DNA of 64,000 nucleotides from Rhodovulum sulfidophilum (GCA_003241785.1 QFPW01000001.1:496001-560000), one strand, 5' to 3'; numbered from the stretch's first letter, positions 24,846-33,619 are shown. The notes: generated by a model from the sequence alone, not told the origin. Numbers and translations: made by a program.

Positions 24846-25549
24846 CCGAGCGTCCAGTCGATCGGGGCCGCGCCCTCGGCCGCGAGGAAGGCGTTCGCGC
24901 GCGAGAACGGCCGCGCGCCGAAGAAGCCGCCATGCGCGGAGAGCGGCGAGGGATGCGGCGCCGCGAGCACCAGGTGGCGCGGATTGGTCACGAACCGCGC
25001 CTTGGCCTGCGCGTAGGCGCCCCAGAGCAGGAAGACCACCGGCTGGTCGCGGCCCGCGACATGGGCGATCAGCGCGTCGGTGAACTCCTCCCAGCCGCGC
25101 TTGCGATGCGCCGCCGCCTGGCCGGCCTCGACCGTCATCACCGAATTGAGCAGCAGCACGCCCCGTTCGGCCCAAGGGCCGAGATGGCCGGTCCGGGGGA
25201 TGGGCGCGCCGAGATCGGCGGCGAGTTCCTTGAAGATGTTCCGGAGCGACGGCGGCACGCGCACGCCCTCCGGCACGGAGAAGCTCAGCCCCTCGGCCTG
25301 GCCGGGGCCGTGGTAGGGGTCCTGGCCGAGCAGCACCACGCGCACCGCCTCGGGCGGGGTAAGTTCGAGCGCGCGGAAGGTGAGGGGCTCCGGCGGATAG
25401 ACCGTCGCGCCCTGGGCGCGACGGGCGGCGGCGTGGGCGAGCGGCGCGGAGGGGTCCGCCCCGGCGGCCGCCCAGCCGGCGGGCAGCGTCGCGGGGCCGG
25501 CCGCGGCCTCCGGGGGCGCCGCGGCGAACAGGTCCGTCTGCCGGGCCAC
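24842..25549 (-). CDS. ung: Uracil-DNA glycosylase, family 1
   Basis: A 235-residue DNA repair enzyme that excises uracil from DNA. It has the water-activating GQDPYHGPGQAEGLSFSV, the LLLNSVMTV block, and the DNA-intercalating HPSPLSAHGGFFG near the C-terminus. The first about 60 residues are Ala/Pro-rich and variable. The likely start is GTG at 25549, giving MARQTDLF, only 5 bp after the leuB stop, so ung seems co-transcribed with leuB. Its stop codon overlaps that of the convergent tetR gene. Confidence 0.95.
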   Translation of the reverse strand: MARQTDLFAAAPPEAAAGPATLPAGWAAAGADPSAPLAHAAARRAQGATVYPPEPLTFRALELTPPEAVRVVLLGQDPYHGPGQAEGLSFSVPEGVRVPPSLRNIFKELAADLGAPIPRTGHLGPWAERGVLLLNSVMTVEAGQAAAHRKRGWEEFTDALIAHVAGRDQPVVFLLWGAYAQAKARFVTNPRHLVLAAPHPSPLSAHGGFFGARPFSRANAFLAAEGAAPIDWTLG

Positions 25550-25554
25550 GCCCG

Positions 25555-26661
25555 TCAGAGCGAGGCTTCGAGCGCGGCGACGATCGCGTCGCCCATCTCG
25601 GCCGTGGAGACCGAGGCGCCGCCGTCCGGCCCGACCAGATCCGGGGTGCGGAGGCCATCCGCGAGCACCTTCTCGACCGCGGCCTCGAGCCGGTCGGCCT
25701 CGGCGCCCTGGTCGAAGGAATAGCGCAGCGCCATGGCGAAGGAGAGCACGCAGGCGATGGGATTGGCCTTGCCCTGGCCCGCGATGTCGGGCGCCGAACC
25801 GTGCACCGGCTCGTAGAGCGCCTTGCGCCGGCCGGTCTTCGGATCCGGCGCGCCGAGCGAGGCGGAGGGCAGCATGCCGAGCGAGCCGGTCAGCATCGCC
25901 GCGACGTCCGAGAGCATGTCGCCGAAGAGGTTGTCGGTGACGATCACGTCGAACTGCTTCGGCGCGCGGACGAGCTGCATGCCGCCGGCGTCGGCGAGCA
26001 TGTGGGAAAGCGCGACGTCGGCGAACCGGGCGTGGGTCGCGGTGACGACCTCGTTCCAGAGCACGCCCGACTTCATCACGTTGCGCTTCTCCATCGAGCA
26101 GACGCGCTTGTCGCGGACGCGGGCCATCTCGAAGGCGACGGCGGCGATGCGCTCGATCTCGAACGTGTCGTAGACCTGCGTGTCGATCGCCCGCTTCTGG
26201 CCGTTGCCGAGGTCGGTGATCGTCTTCGGCTCGCCGAAATAGACGCCGCCCGTGAGCTCGCGCACGATGAGGATGTCGAGGCCCTCGACCAGCTCGCGCT
26301 TCAGCGAGGAGAAATCCGCGAGCGCGTCGAAGCACTTGGCGGGGCGCAGGTTCGCGAAGAGCTCGAGATCCTTGCGCAGGCGCAGGAGCCCGGCCTCGGG
26401 CCGCACGTCATAGGGCACCTTGTCCCATTTCGGTCCGCCGACCGCGGCGAGCAGCACGGCGTCCGCCGCCTGGGCCTTCTCCATAGCCGCGTCGGTGATC
26501 GCCACGCCATGCGCGTCATAGGCGCAGCCGCCGACCAGTTCCTCCTCGACGTCGAAGGGCAGGCCATGCGCGCCGAACCAGCCGATGACCTTGCGGACCT
26601 CGGCCATCACCTCGGGGCCGATCCCGTCGCCGGGCAGAATGAGCAGGGTCGGGTTGGCCAT
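25555..26661 (-). CDS. leuB: 3-isopropylmalate dehydrogenase
   Basis: A 368-residue NAD-dependent enzyme that oxidises and decarboxylates 3-isopropylmalate in leucine synthesis. It begins LLILPGDGIGPEVMAEVRKV and shows GGPKWD, the substrate-binding arginines in LRLRKDLELFANLRPAKC, the ELTGGVYFGEP loop, YDTFEIERIA, VTDNLFGDMLSDVAAMLTGSLGMLPSASLG and EPVHGSAPDIAGQGKANP. Length is normal. It lies on the opposite strand from leuC, about 8.3 kb away, and no leuD is found in between. Confidence 0.97.
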   Translation of the reverse strand: MANPTLLILPGDGIGPEVMAEVRKVIGWFGAHGLPFDVEEELVGGCAYDAHGVAITDAAMEKAQAADAVLLAAVGGPKWDKVPYDVRPEAGLLRLRKDLELFANLRPAKCFDALADFSSLKRELVEGLDILIVRELTGGVYFGEPKTITDLGNGQKRAIDTQVYDTFEIERIAAVAFEMARVRDKRVCSMEKRNVMKSGVLWNEVVTATHARFADVALSHMLADAGGMQLVRAPKQFDVIVTDNLFGDMLSDVAAMLTGSLGMLPSASLGAPDPKTGRRKALYEPVHGSAPDIAGQGKANPIACVLSFAMALRYSFDQGAEADRLEAAVEKVLADGLRTPDLVGPDGGASVSTAEMGDAIVAALEASL

Positions 26662-26722
26662 CGCGGGGGTCCTCGATCGTTCAGGGGTGGGTGCCCCCCG
26701 CTAGCGCCGGTGGCCTTCGCGG

Positions 26723-27886
26723 TCAAGGATCGGCGGCGCCCGGCGCGTTTCCAGCCCCCGGCGGGACCACGTCGACCCAGACCAGCCGGTGCGGCGGCCC
26801 GGCGGCGATCGCCTCGGCCAGCGGCGCGCCGGGGGCGGGCCAGACCACGCCGGCGCCGAGCACCGCGAGATCGCGCGAGGGCAGCGCGTAGTCGAGGCGG
26901 AGCCCGCGCGCCCCGAACCGCGCCGTGTCGCGCTCCGGCGCGCCGCCGTCCTGGCCCGAGGCGGCCGCCTCGGCGCCGGCGCTTTCGGGGCGCGGATCGG
27001 TCAGCGCGGGATGGCCGAGCAGGGCGGCGATCGCCTCCCGGTCGCCGGCGCCGTCGGCCGGATCGGTGTTGAGGTTGCCGAGGAGCACGAAGGGTCCCTC
27101 GAGCCGCGCCGGCCGTCCCGAGGCGTCCGGAAAGGCCGCCCCGTCGAGATAGCGGGTCCAGAAGCCGATCTCCGCCGCGTTGCGACGCCGGTTGAGCCCC
27201 TCCGGCCCGTCGAAGAGCGGCGGGGTCGGGTTCGAGGCCAGAACGCGCAGCGGTCCGCCGGGGAGCCGCACCGCGACGTCCCAGTGCGACCGGCTCGGGA
27301 GCGGCGGCGCCGCGCGGGCGGCGGCGTCGAGGAAGGGCACCCCGCCCGGTTCCGCGGGCGTCCACGCCTCCGGCGGATCGGTCCGGCGGAGATCGCGGAA
27401 ATCGTGGCTCGCGTCCGGGTCGATCGGGAATCGCGACAGCAGCGCCATGGCGCCCTGCCCCCGGAAGGCGCCCCAGCCGAGCGCGTCGCGCGGGCCGCGC
27501 AGGCGGCCGTCGCCGTCGAGGTCGAGGCCGGAGTCGACGCCCGCGTTCTGCGCCGGGGCGAAGGCGAACGGATAGTCGATCGCCTCGGAGCCGGTCGCGA
27601 GGCGGGCGCGGAACGCGGCGAGCGCCACGCCGCGCAGGTCATGGTCGAAGCCGTTCAGCAGCAGGATGTCGGGACGCGCGGCCTGGATGACCGCGACCAC
27701 CGCCGCGATGTCGGGTTTCGGCGTCCCGGCGCGCAGATCGGCCAGCAGGAGCCCCGGTCCCGCGCGCCCGAGCCCGACGTCGTAGGTCGCGACGCGAAGC
27801 CGCGTCTCCGCAAGGGCGGAGAGCGGGGCGAGGATCGCGCAGAGAAGGAGCCAGAACCGCGTCACGGGAAGCGAGGCTCGCGGCAT
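26723..27886 (-). CDS. Exported endonuclease/exonuclease/phosphatase-family protein
   Basis: A 387-residue protein with a signal peptide (MPRASLPVTRFWLLLCAILAPLSALA, about 1-26). The EEP fold is suggested by RVATYDVGLGR, DILLLNGFDHD, FAFAPAQNAGVDSGLDLDGDGRL, GQGAMALLSRFPI, FVLLGNLNTDP and the late RLDYALPSRDL. The usual metal-binding Asn/Glu and catalytic NxD/xxDH pieces are altered: the first motif has YDVG rather than N at the expected place, and the last lacks DH. The substrate is therefore uncertain; a nuclease or phosphodiesterase activity is possible. Confidence 0.78.
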   Translation of the reverse strand: MPRASLPVTRFWLLLCAILAPLSALAETRLRVATYDVGLGRAGPGLLLADLRAGTPKPDIAAVVAVIQAARPDILLLNGFDHDLRGVALAAFRARLATGSEAIDYPFAFAPAQNAGVDSGLDLDGDGRLRGPRDALGWGAFRGQGAMALLSRFPIDPDASHDFRDLRRTDPPEAWTPAEPGGVPFLDAAARAAPPLPSRSHWDVAVRLPGGPLRVLASNPTPPLFDGPEGLNRRRNAAEIGFWTRYLDGAAFPDASGRPARLEGPFVLLGNLNTDPADGAGDREAIAALLGHPALTDPRPESAGAEAAASGQDGGAPERDTARFGARGLRLDYALPSRDLAVLGAGVVWPAPGAPLAEAIAAGPPHRLVWVDVVPPGAGNAPGAADP

Positions 27887-28008
27887 CGCCCTAAGCGGGC
27901 ATTAACCCGCCGGCGCCGCGGCGCGCGGCGGATCCGGGGGGCCGCGCCGCTTGTCTCCGCCGCGCGGGCATGATTCCCTCGCGCCCGGATTCCCCGGGAG
28001 GACAGATC

Positions 28009-28317
28009 ATGACCCAGCCATTTCGCGCCGCCGGCCTCGGCCTCGTCGCTTTGCTCGCGCTCGGCGCCTGCGACAAGTTGAAGACGGGCGGCGCGGAGGT
28101 GGAAAGCGCCGCCGCCACGCTCGGCACCGACGGCTGCGGCGCCGTCAACCACCAGAGCCTGGTGGGCCAGAGCGCCTCGGTGCTCAACCTGGACCAGCTT
28201 CCGGCGGGCACGCGGGTGATCTTCCCGGGCATGCCGGTGACGATGGACTACCGCGAGGACCGGATGAACGTCGAGGTCGGCGGCGGCGACAAGGTCGCGC
28301 GGGTGTTCTGCGGCTGA
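28009..28317 (+). CDS. I78-family peptidase-inhibitor-like lipoprotein, copy 1
   Basis: A 102-residue lipoprotein: MTQPFRAAGLGLVALLALGACDK has a lipobox ALGAC with the acylated Cys near residue 21. The C-terminal part GCGAVNHQSLVGQSASVLN, GTRVIFPGMPVTMDYREDRMNVEVGGGDKVARVFCG follows the I78 inhibitor pattern (CGA...LVGQ, PG...DYR..R.NV, terminal CG, with two Cys likely forming a disulfide). The start at 28009 has GGGAGGAC upstream. A paralogue follows 152 bp downstream. A role against extracytoplasmic serine proteases is inferred from the family. Confidence 0.85.
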   Translation: MTQPFRAAGLGLVALLALGACDKLKTGGAEVESAAATLGTDGCGAVNHQSLVGQSASVLNLDQLPAGTRVIFPGMPVTMDYREDRMNVEVGGGDKVARVFCG

Positions 28318-28469
28318 CCCCACGCGAGGCGCGGATCCGGGGCGCCCGCCCGCGCCTCCGGACGCCGCGCCCGCCGGAAAGCGCCCGGATCCGGAACCCG
28401 GAGCCCGTCTCGGCGCTTGTCCGGTCAGCGGGGGCCGCGCGCCCCGGCCAATGGAGGGAGGAAAAGACC

Positions 28470-28769
28470 ATGCCACGCTGGATCGCCGCCACCTGTCTCG
28501 GCCTGACCGGGCTTCTCGCGCTCTCGGCCTGCGACACGGGGCCGGGCAAGGACATCTACGACTTCGCCGGAACCCTGGGCCAGGATTCCTGCGGCGCGGT
28601 CAGCAACCAGAACCTCGTCGGCAAGACGGTCGCCGAGCTCAACGTGGTCGACCTGCCGCGCAACACCCGCGTGATCCAGCCGGGCGCGACCCCCGGGACC
28701 AGCCGCGACGAGAGGCGGATGACGGTGATCATCGGCGGCGACAAGGTCACCCGGGTCTACTGCGGCTGA
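28470..28769 (+). CDS. I78-family peptidase-inhibitor-like lipoprotein, copy 2
   Basis: A 99-residue lipoprotein with N-terminus MPRWIAATCLGLTGLLALSACD and lipobox ALSAC (Cys near residue 21). The inhibitor-like part DSCGAVSNQNLVGKTVAELN, NTRVIQPG, RDERRMTVIIGGDKVTRVYCG is clearly related to the gene at 28009-28317, but the DYRED segment reads SRDER and the two are well diverged. GGAGGGAGG precedes the ATG. Tandem position and the same lipoprotein plan suggest an old duplication with possible specialisation for different proteases. Confidence 0.84.
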   Translation: MPRWIAATCLGLTGLLALSACDTGPGKDIYDFAGTLGQDSCGAVSNQNLVGKTVAELNVVDLPRNTRVIQPGATPGTSRDERRMTVIIGGDKVTRVYCG

Positions 28770-28874
28770 TCCGGACGCGGCGGCGTTCCCCGCGCGACGG
28801 TTTGGCGGGCTGACGTTCTTGGACGAAAGTGCTAGGCTCGGCCCGACAACATCAAAAAACCACGGAGGAAACAC

Positions 28875-29057
28875 ATGTCGGCTGTCCATATCGACGATTA
28901 CGCGCAGAAGCTCTACGCGGCGCATGGCGATCAGGCGGAGTACGAGGCCGCGCAGCGCGCGAAGGCCAGCGAGGAGCGCGGCGACGAAAGCGCCGCGGAG
29001 CAGTGGCGCAAGGTCCGCGCGGCGATCCGGGTGATCCGCGGGCCGAATGCCAGCTGA
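28875..29057 (+). CDS. Small charged cytoplasmic protein, unknown function
   Basis: A 60-residue protein, MSAVHIDDYAQKLYAAHGDQ onwards, rich in Ala, Glu, Lys and Arg and apparently all-helical (EYEAAQRAKASEERGDESAAEQWRKVRAAIRVIRG). GGAGG lies 7 nt before the ATG and a terminator follows at 29103-29134, which supports a real gene. I do not recognise a characterised family. No membrane segment or cysteine is present. Confidence 0.7.
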   Translation: MSAVHIDDYAQKLYAAHGDQAEYEAAQRAKASEERGDESAAEQWRKVRAAIRVIRGPNAS

Positions 29058-29102
29058 GGCCGGACCCCGCGCGAAGGCGCCCGCCGCGACGGCGGGCGCG
29101 AC

Positions 29103-29134
29103 GCCGCCGCCCCCGCCGGGGCGCGCGGCTTTTT
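29103..29134 (+). terminator. Rho-independent terminator after the 60-aa gene
   Basis: A GC-rich stem with one bulge (GCCGCCGCCCC against GGGGCGCGCGGC) is followed by TTTTT. A second, perfect 9-bp hairpin just upstream (29077-29099) has no T tract. Confidence 0.7.
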
Positions 29135-29285
29135 CATGCCGTTTCGCACGACGGGGCGGCGCCCGCTCATTGTTACCGCCTGCCACGTAAAGTGATCGGT
29201 CAGGCTCCGGAAGACTCTCGTAAATGAGGCGAAAAAGCGCTACTGCTGGCGGCAATGAGAACCGGGGCCTTGGTTCCCCGCGCGC

Positions 29286-30404
29286 ATGGGCAGTGTTGTG
29301 ACCGAAATCGGATGGGAGGCCATCGACAGCGCCGCTTTCGCGGCCTTTGTCCTCAGCCTCGTACTTTGCCTCGTCGTCGTCACCACCCAACGCTGGCATG
29401 GCCGGTTCACCCATGATTATTGCGTGGGGCCGCAGAAATTCCACAAGAACGCGGTGCCCCGGATCGGCGGTCTCGCCCTGGCGCTCAGCTACGCCGCCGT
29501 CACCCCCCTGCTCGGCGAGGGGCTGCGCGAGCTCTGGATCCTCATCGGCCTCGCGGGCCTGCCCGCGCTGGTCGCCGGGCTCGCCGAGGACGTGACGCGC
29601 AAGGTCGGCGTCAAATGGCGGCTCGGCGCGACGATGGGCGCGGGTGTCCTCTTCGCGGTCCTGACCGGCTATGCGATGGAAAAGGTCGACCTGCCGGGAA
29701 TCGACTGGCTGCTGTCCTTCGCGCTGATCGCGCTCATCTTCACCGGCTTCTCGGTCGGCGGGGTCGCCAACGCGGTCAACATCATCGACGGGTTCAACGG
29801 GCTCGCCGCCGGGACGCTGCTCATCCTGTTCTGCACCTTCGCCTGGGTCGCGCACCAGGTCGGCGACGATCTTGTCTTCCAGCTCGCGCTCCTGTTCGCG
29901 GCGATGGTGCTCGGCTTCTTCTGCGTCAACTTTCCGCTCGGCAAGATCTTCCTCGGCGACGGCGGCGCCTATTTCCTCGGCTATCTGCTCGCGGTGCTCG
30001 GCGTGCTCCTGCCGGCGCGCAACCCCGAGGTCTCGGCCTGGACCGCGATTCTCATCTGCGCCTATCCGGTGATCGAGACCCTGTCCTCGATGGCGCGCAA
30101 GTCGCGGCGCGAGGGGCACAGCGTCGGCCAGCCGGACCGGGTGCATTTCCACATGCTCGCCTACCGCCGCTACGGGCGGCGGATGGTGAAGCGCAAGCGG
30201 GCGCATCATCTGCGGAATCCCGCCACCAGCATCGTCACCTGGACCCTTCCGGTAACGACCACGTTGTTTGTAATGATGAGCTATGACAACGCCGCCCTGA
30301 GCGCGGCCTTCTTCTTTGTGACGGCATATATTTATGGACAGCTCTATCGCGTCATGTCGCTCAACGCCCCGCATCTTCCCCTCGGCCTGGCGCGGCTGCT
30401 CTGA
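29286..30404 (+). CDS. WecA/TagO-type polyprenyl-phosphate sugar-1-phosphate transferase
   Basis: A 372-residue integral membrane protein with about ten hydrophobic segments. It belongs to the MraY/WecA superfamily: GPQKFHKNAVPRIGGLAL, GLAEDVTRKVGVKWRL (with the acidic residue of the DDxxD region), GGVANAVNIIDGFNGLAAG, the catalytic FPLGKIFLGDGGAYFLGYL, and the cytoplasmic loop GQPDRVHFHMLAYRRYGRR with the His-x-His sugar-recognition motif. These enzymes transfer GlcNAc-1-P or another HexNAc-1-P to undecaprenyl phosphate, starting O-antigen, capsule or exopolysaccharide synthesis. It is directly followed by a cis-prenyltransferase gene. Confidence 0.9.
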   Translation: MGSVVTEIGWEAIDSAAFAAFVLSLVLCLVVVTTQRWHGRFTHDYCVGPQKFHKNAVPRIGGLALALSYAAVTPLLGEGLRELWILIGLAGLPALVAGLAEDVTRKVGVKWRLGATMGAGVLFAVLTGYAMEKVDLPGIDWLLSFALIALIFTGFSVGGVANAVNIIDGFNGLAAGTLLILFCTFAWVAHQVGDDLVFQLALLFAAMVLGFFCVNFPLGKIFLGDGGAYFLGYLLAVLGVLLPARNPEVSAWTAILICAYPVIETLSSMARKSRREGHSVGQPDRVHFHMLAYRRYGRRMVKRKRAHHLRNPATSIVTWTLPVTTTLFVMMSYDNAALSAAFFFVTAYIYGQLYRVMSLNAPHLPLGLARLL

Positions 30405-30466
30405 CGGACATGTTGCAGGTGCGAAGGCGCGGCGATATTCTGTGCCCGGGGCAGGATGGATCACAC

Positions 30467-31210
30467 ATGCGGCATGACACGACGGATTTCCATGTTGGCA
30501 TCATCATGGATGGCAACGGCCGCTGGGCCGAGGCGCGCGGGCTCACCCGCGTCGCGGGACATGCGAGCGGGGCCCGCCGGGTCAGCGAAATCGTCAACGC
30601 CGCGCCGGACCTCGGCATCACGCATCTGACGCTCTACGCGTTCTCGACCGAGAACTGGCAACGGCCGCTCGCCGAGGTCCAGGGCCTGATGCGGCTGTTC
30701 CGCAGCTATATCGTCGGCAAGATGGATTCGCTGCGCGCCCATGACGTGCGGGTCCGGTTCATCGGCATGCGCCACCGGGTGCCGCCGCAGCTGCGCGCGC
30801 TGATGGAACTGCTCGAGGAGAAGACCCGGCATTGCCGCGGCCTGAACCTGACGCTCGCGATCGACTACGGCGGCCGCGACGAGATCGCCCGCGCCGTCCG
30901 CGCCGTCGCGGGCCGAGTCGCGGCGGGATCGCTGACGCCGGCGGAGATCGCCGAGCATACGATCGACGCGGCGCTCGACACGCGCGACCTGCCGGATCCG
31001 GACTTCATCATCCGCACCTCGGGCGAGTGCCGAGTGTCGAACTTCCTGCTGTGGCAGGCGACCTACGCCGAATACGAGTTCCTGCCGCTGGCCTGGCCGG
31101 ATTTCTCCACGGCCGCCCTCGTCGAGGCGGTCGACGGCTACAAGCGGCGGCATCGCCGCTTCGGCCGGGTCGGGACGGCGGCGCCGACGCGGATCGCCGC
31201 CGAGAGCTGA
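30467..31210 (+). CDS. Polyprenyl diphosphate synthase (cis-prenyltransferase, UppS family)
   Basis: A 247-residue enzyme of the UppS family, which elongates farnesyl diphosphate with cis isoprene units to make the carrier for cell-envelope sugars. It has IIMDGNGRWAEARGLTRVAGHASGARR (catalytic Asp near residue 16), LTLYAFSTENWQRP, LTLAIDYGGRDEI and RTSGECRVSNFLLWQATYAEYEFLPLAWPDFS. The ATG at 30467 is preferred because family homology begins about ten residues later; an upstream ATG at 30410 is possible. Pairing with a WecA-type gene rather than the usual pyrH-frr-uppS-cdsA cluster suggests a second, dedicated enzyme, whose product chain length is unknown. Confidence 0.9.
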   Translation: MRHDTTDFHVGIIMDGNGRWAEARGLTRVAGHASGARRVSEIVNAAPDLGITHLTLYAFSTENWQRPLAEVQGLMRLFRSYIVGKMDSLRAHDVRVRFIGMRHRVPPQLRALMELLEEKTRHCRGLNLTLAIDYGGRDEIARAVRAVAGRVAAGSLTPAEIAEHTIDAALDTRDLPDPDFIIRTSGECRVSNFLLWQATYAEYEFLPLAWPDFSTAALVEAVDGYKRRHRRFGRVGTAAPTRIAAES

Positions 31211-31217
31211 GCCGGGC

Positions 31218-32552
31218 TCAGCCCGCCTGGAGCGCGGCGCGCAGCGCGTGCCAGCTCGCCTTCGGGCTCCGCTCCAAGGTCTCGAAATCGACATGGACGA
31301 GGCCGAAGCGCTTGTCGTAGCCGAGCGCCCATTCGTAATTGTCGAGCAGCGACCAGACGAAATAGCCGTCGAGCCGGGCGCCTTCGGCCATCGCCTGGCG
31401 CGCCGCGGCGAAGTGGTCGCGCAGATAGGCGATCCGCGAGGCGTCCTCGCGCGGCTCGGCCGCCGCCATGCCGTTCTCGCTCACATAGATCCGGAGGCCC
31501 TTCGGCGCGACCGCGTCGACCCGCTTCAGGAAATGGCGCAGCCCGTTGGGATAGATCTCCCAGCCGGTATCGGTCTTTGGCAGCGCCCCCGGCACCTCGC
31601 GCAGCGCGGGCCAGGGCCCATCGTCGGGGCCGATCAGCTTGCGGGTGTAGTAGTTGATTCCGACCCAGTCGAGCGGCGTGGCGATGACGTCGAAGTCGTT
31701 CTCCCAGCCGGCCGGCATGTGCGGCGCGAGCCCCTCCAGCGCCTCCTCGGGATAGGCGCGCTCGAAGACGCCGCCGGTGAACCAGCGGTTGTAGATCGCG
31801 TCGTAGGTCCGCGCCGCCGCCGCCGCCTCGGGGCTCGCATCGGCCGGCTCGGCGTATTCGAAGTTCATCACCGCGCCGAGATTCCGCTGTCCCAGCGCGC
31901 GCATCGCCTGGGTGGCGCGGCCATGCGCGAGCAGCACGTGATGCATCGCGCGGGCCGCGGCGCGGATGTCGCGCAGGCCCGGCGCGTGGTGGCCGAGGAA
32001 ATGGCTGAGCCAGGCGACGCACCAGGGCTCGTTGATCGGGGCGACCGCGTCGATCCGGTCGCCGAGCCGGCGCATCACCACCTCGGTATAATCGGCGAAC
32101 CAGTCCGCGATGTCGCGGTTGCGCCAGCCGCCGAGATCGGCCAGCGGCACCGGGAGCTCCCAGTGGTAGAGCGTCGCCCAGGGCTTCAGGCCCCGCTCGA
32201 CCATGCCGTCGAGCAGCCGGTCGTAGAAGTCGAGCCCCGCGGCGTTCACCCGGCCCCGGCCCTCGGGCATCACCCGCGCCCAGGAGATCGAGAAGCGGTA
32301 GGCGTCGAGCCCGGCGTCGCGCATCAGGTCGAGATCCTCGGGCCAGCGATGATAGTGGTCGCAGGCGGTCGCGCCGTCCTCGGCGTTCACCACGTTGCCC
32401 GGGGTGGCGGCGAATGTGTCCCAGTGGCAGGCCCCGGCGCCGCCGAAGCGCGCGCCCTCGATCTGGTAGGCCGAGGTGGCGGCGCCGAACAGGAAGCCTT
32501 CGGGGAAATCCGCCCGGGTGAAGCCCAGGCCCTCGCCGTCGTCGCGCGCCAT
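31218..32552 (-). CDS. Beta-glucosidase, GH1 family
   Basis: A 444-residue cytoplasmic glycoside hydrolase. Visible motifs are FLFGAATSAYQIEG (near 20-33), the acid/base Glu in PINEPWCVAW (near 174), GINYYTRK and the nucleophile Glu in IYVSENGMAAAEP (near 357), followed by GYFVWSLLDNYEWALGYDKRFGLVHVDF. It would split beta-glucosides such as cellobiose. It lies 47 bp downstream of the LacI-type regulator on the same strand, divergent from the agl operon, so it is probably part of the same control circuit. It has no signal peptide. Confidence 0.94.
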   Translation of the reverse strand: MARDDGEGLGFTRADFPEGFLFGAATSAYQIEGARFGGAGACHWDTFAATPGNVVNAEDGATACDHYHRWPEDLDLMRDAGLDAYRFSISWARVMPEGRGRVNAAGLDFYDRLLDGMVERGLKPWATLYHWELPVPLADLGGWRNRDIADWFADYTEVVMRRLGDRIDAVAPINEPWCVAWLSHFLGHHAPGLRDIRAAARAMHHVLLAHGRATQAMRALGQRNLGAVMNFEYAEPADASPEAAAAARTYDAIYNRWFTGGVFERAYPEEALEGLAPHMPAGWENDFDVIATPLDWVGINYYTRKLIGPDDGPWPALREVPGALPKTDTGWEIYPNGLRHFLKRVDAVAPKGLRIYVSENGMAAAEPREDASRIAYLRDHFAAARQAMAEGARLDGYFVWSLLDNYEWALGYDKRFGLVHVDFETLERSPKASWHALRAALQAG

Positions 32553-32599
32553 CTCACGTCCTCCAAGGTTGCGCCCGGGTAGCGCCCGGGTCGTCTGGT

Positions 32600-33619
32600 C
32601 TACTGACGGGGTCCGGTGGACTGGCCGATGGTCAGGTCCACCTCCCAGAGCTCGGACCGGATCGCCGTCTCCGGCTGCTCGATCAGCGCGATCAGCATCT
32701 CGGCGGCGCGCCGGCCCGCCGCCCGGATCGAGGAGCGCGTCGCGGTGAAGAGCGGAACCGCGCCGGCGTTGGTCATGTGCGAGAGATCGTCGTCGTGGGT
32801 GACGATCGAGATATCCGTGCCGAGCCGGAGCCCGAGCTCCCGCGTCGCGCGGAGCGCGCCGAAGGCCGAGATGATCGAGGAGGCGAGGAAGGCGGTCGGC
32901 GGATCGGGCAGCGCCAGCATCTCCATCACCGCGGCGTAGCCGTAGCTCTCCGTCATCTCGCCCGCGCGCATCAGCGCCGGATCGGGCGCCACGCCGCGCG
33001 CGGCCAGCGCGGCGAGATAGCCCGAGCGGCGGCGCTGGGCGAAATTGAGGTGCTCCAGCCCGTTGAGGAAGCCGATCCGCCGGTGGCCGAGGTCGAGCAG
33101 GAGATCGGTCGCGCGCAGGAAGGCGCGGCGGTTGTTGATGTCGATCCAGCAGTAATCCCGCTCGGGGCGCGAATCGCGCCCGTGCATCAGGAAGGGCAGG
33201 CCGAGACCGGCGAGCAGGTCGATCCGGGCGTCGAGCAGCCGCGGCGTATGGACGAGGATCCCGTCGACCTTGCGCTGGGCGATCATCGCCCGGTAGGCCG
33301 CCGGCTCGTCGGCCTCGGGCACGACCGAGGCGATCATGTCATAGCCCGCCGTCGAATAGGTCTCGCCGGCGCCGGAAATGAACTCGGCGAAGATCGGGTT
33401 GATCATCTGGTGCTCGGCCAGCGGGATCACATGGCCGATCGCATGCGCCCGGCCGGTGGCCAGCCGCTTTGCCACCTGATTCGGCGCGTAGCCATGCCGC
33501 CGCGCCGCCGCCACGACCCGGTCGCGCGTCTCCGCGTTCACCTCGGGATAGCCGTTCAGCGCGCGGCTTACCGTGGTGGTCGACAGGTTCAGGAGGGAGG
33601 CCAGCTCCTTGAGGTTCAT
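32600..33619 (-). CDS. aglR: LacI-family repressor of the alpha-glucoside genes
   Basis: A 339-residue LacI-type regulator. The DNA-binding head (about 1-55) reads MNLKELASLLNLSTTTVSRALNGYPEVNAETRDRVVAAARRHGYAPN, followed by a periplasmic-binding-like sugar domain with VDGILVHTPRLLDARIDLL and RRIGFLNGLEHLNFAQRRRSGYLAAL. The ATG at 33619 is placed at the start of the head. Its position beside aglE and the order aglR | aglEFGAK match the Sinorhizobium meliloti agl locus. Two GCGC-centred palindromes in the divergent region are the likely operators, giving autoregulation and control of the agl genes by an intracellular sugar. Confidence 0.9.
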   Translation of the reverse strand: MNLKELASLLNLSTTTVSRALNGYPEVNAETRDRVVAAARRHGYAPNQVAKRLATGRAHAIGHVIPLAEHQMINPIFAEFISGAGETYSTAGYDMIASVVPEADEPAAYRAMIAQRKVDGILVHTPRLLDARIDLLAGLGLPFLMHGRDSRPERDYCWIDINNRRAFLRATDLLLDLGHRRIGFLNGLEHLNFAQRRRSGYLAALAARGVAPDPALMRAGEMTESYGYAAVMEMLALPDPPTAFLASSIISAFGALRATRELGLRLGTDISIVTHDDDLSHMTNAGAVPLFTATRSSIRAAGRRAAEMLIALIEQPETAIRSELWEVDLTIGQSTGPRQ

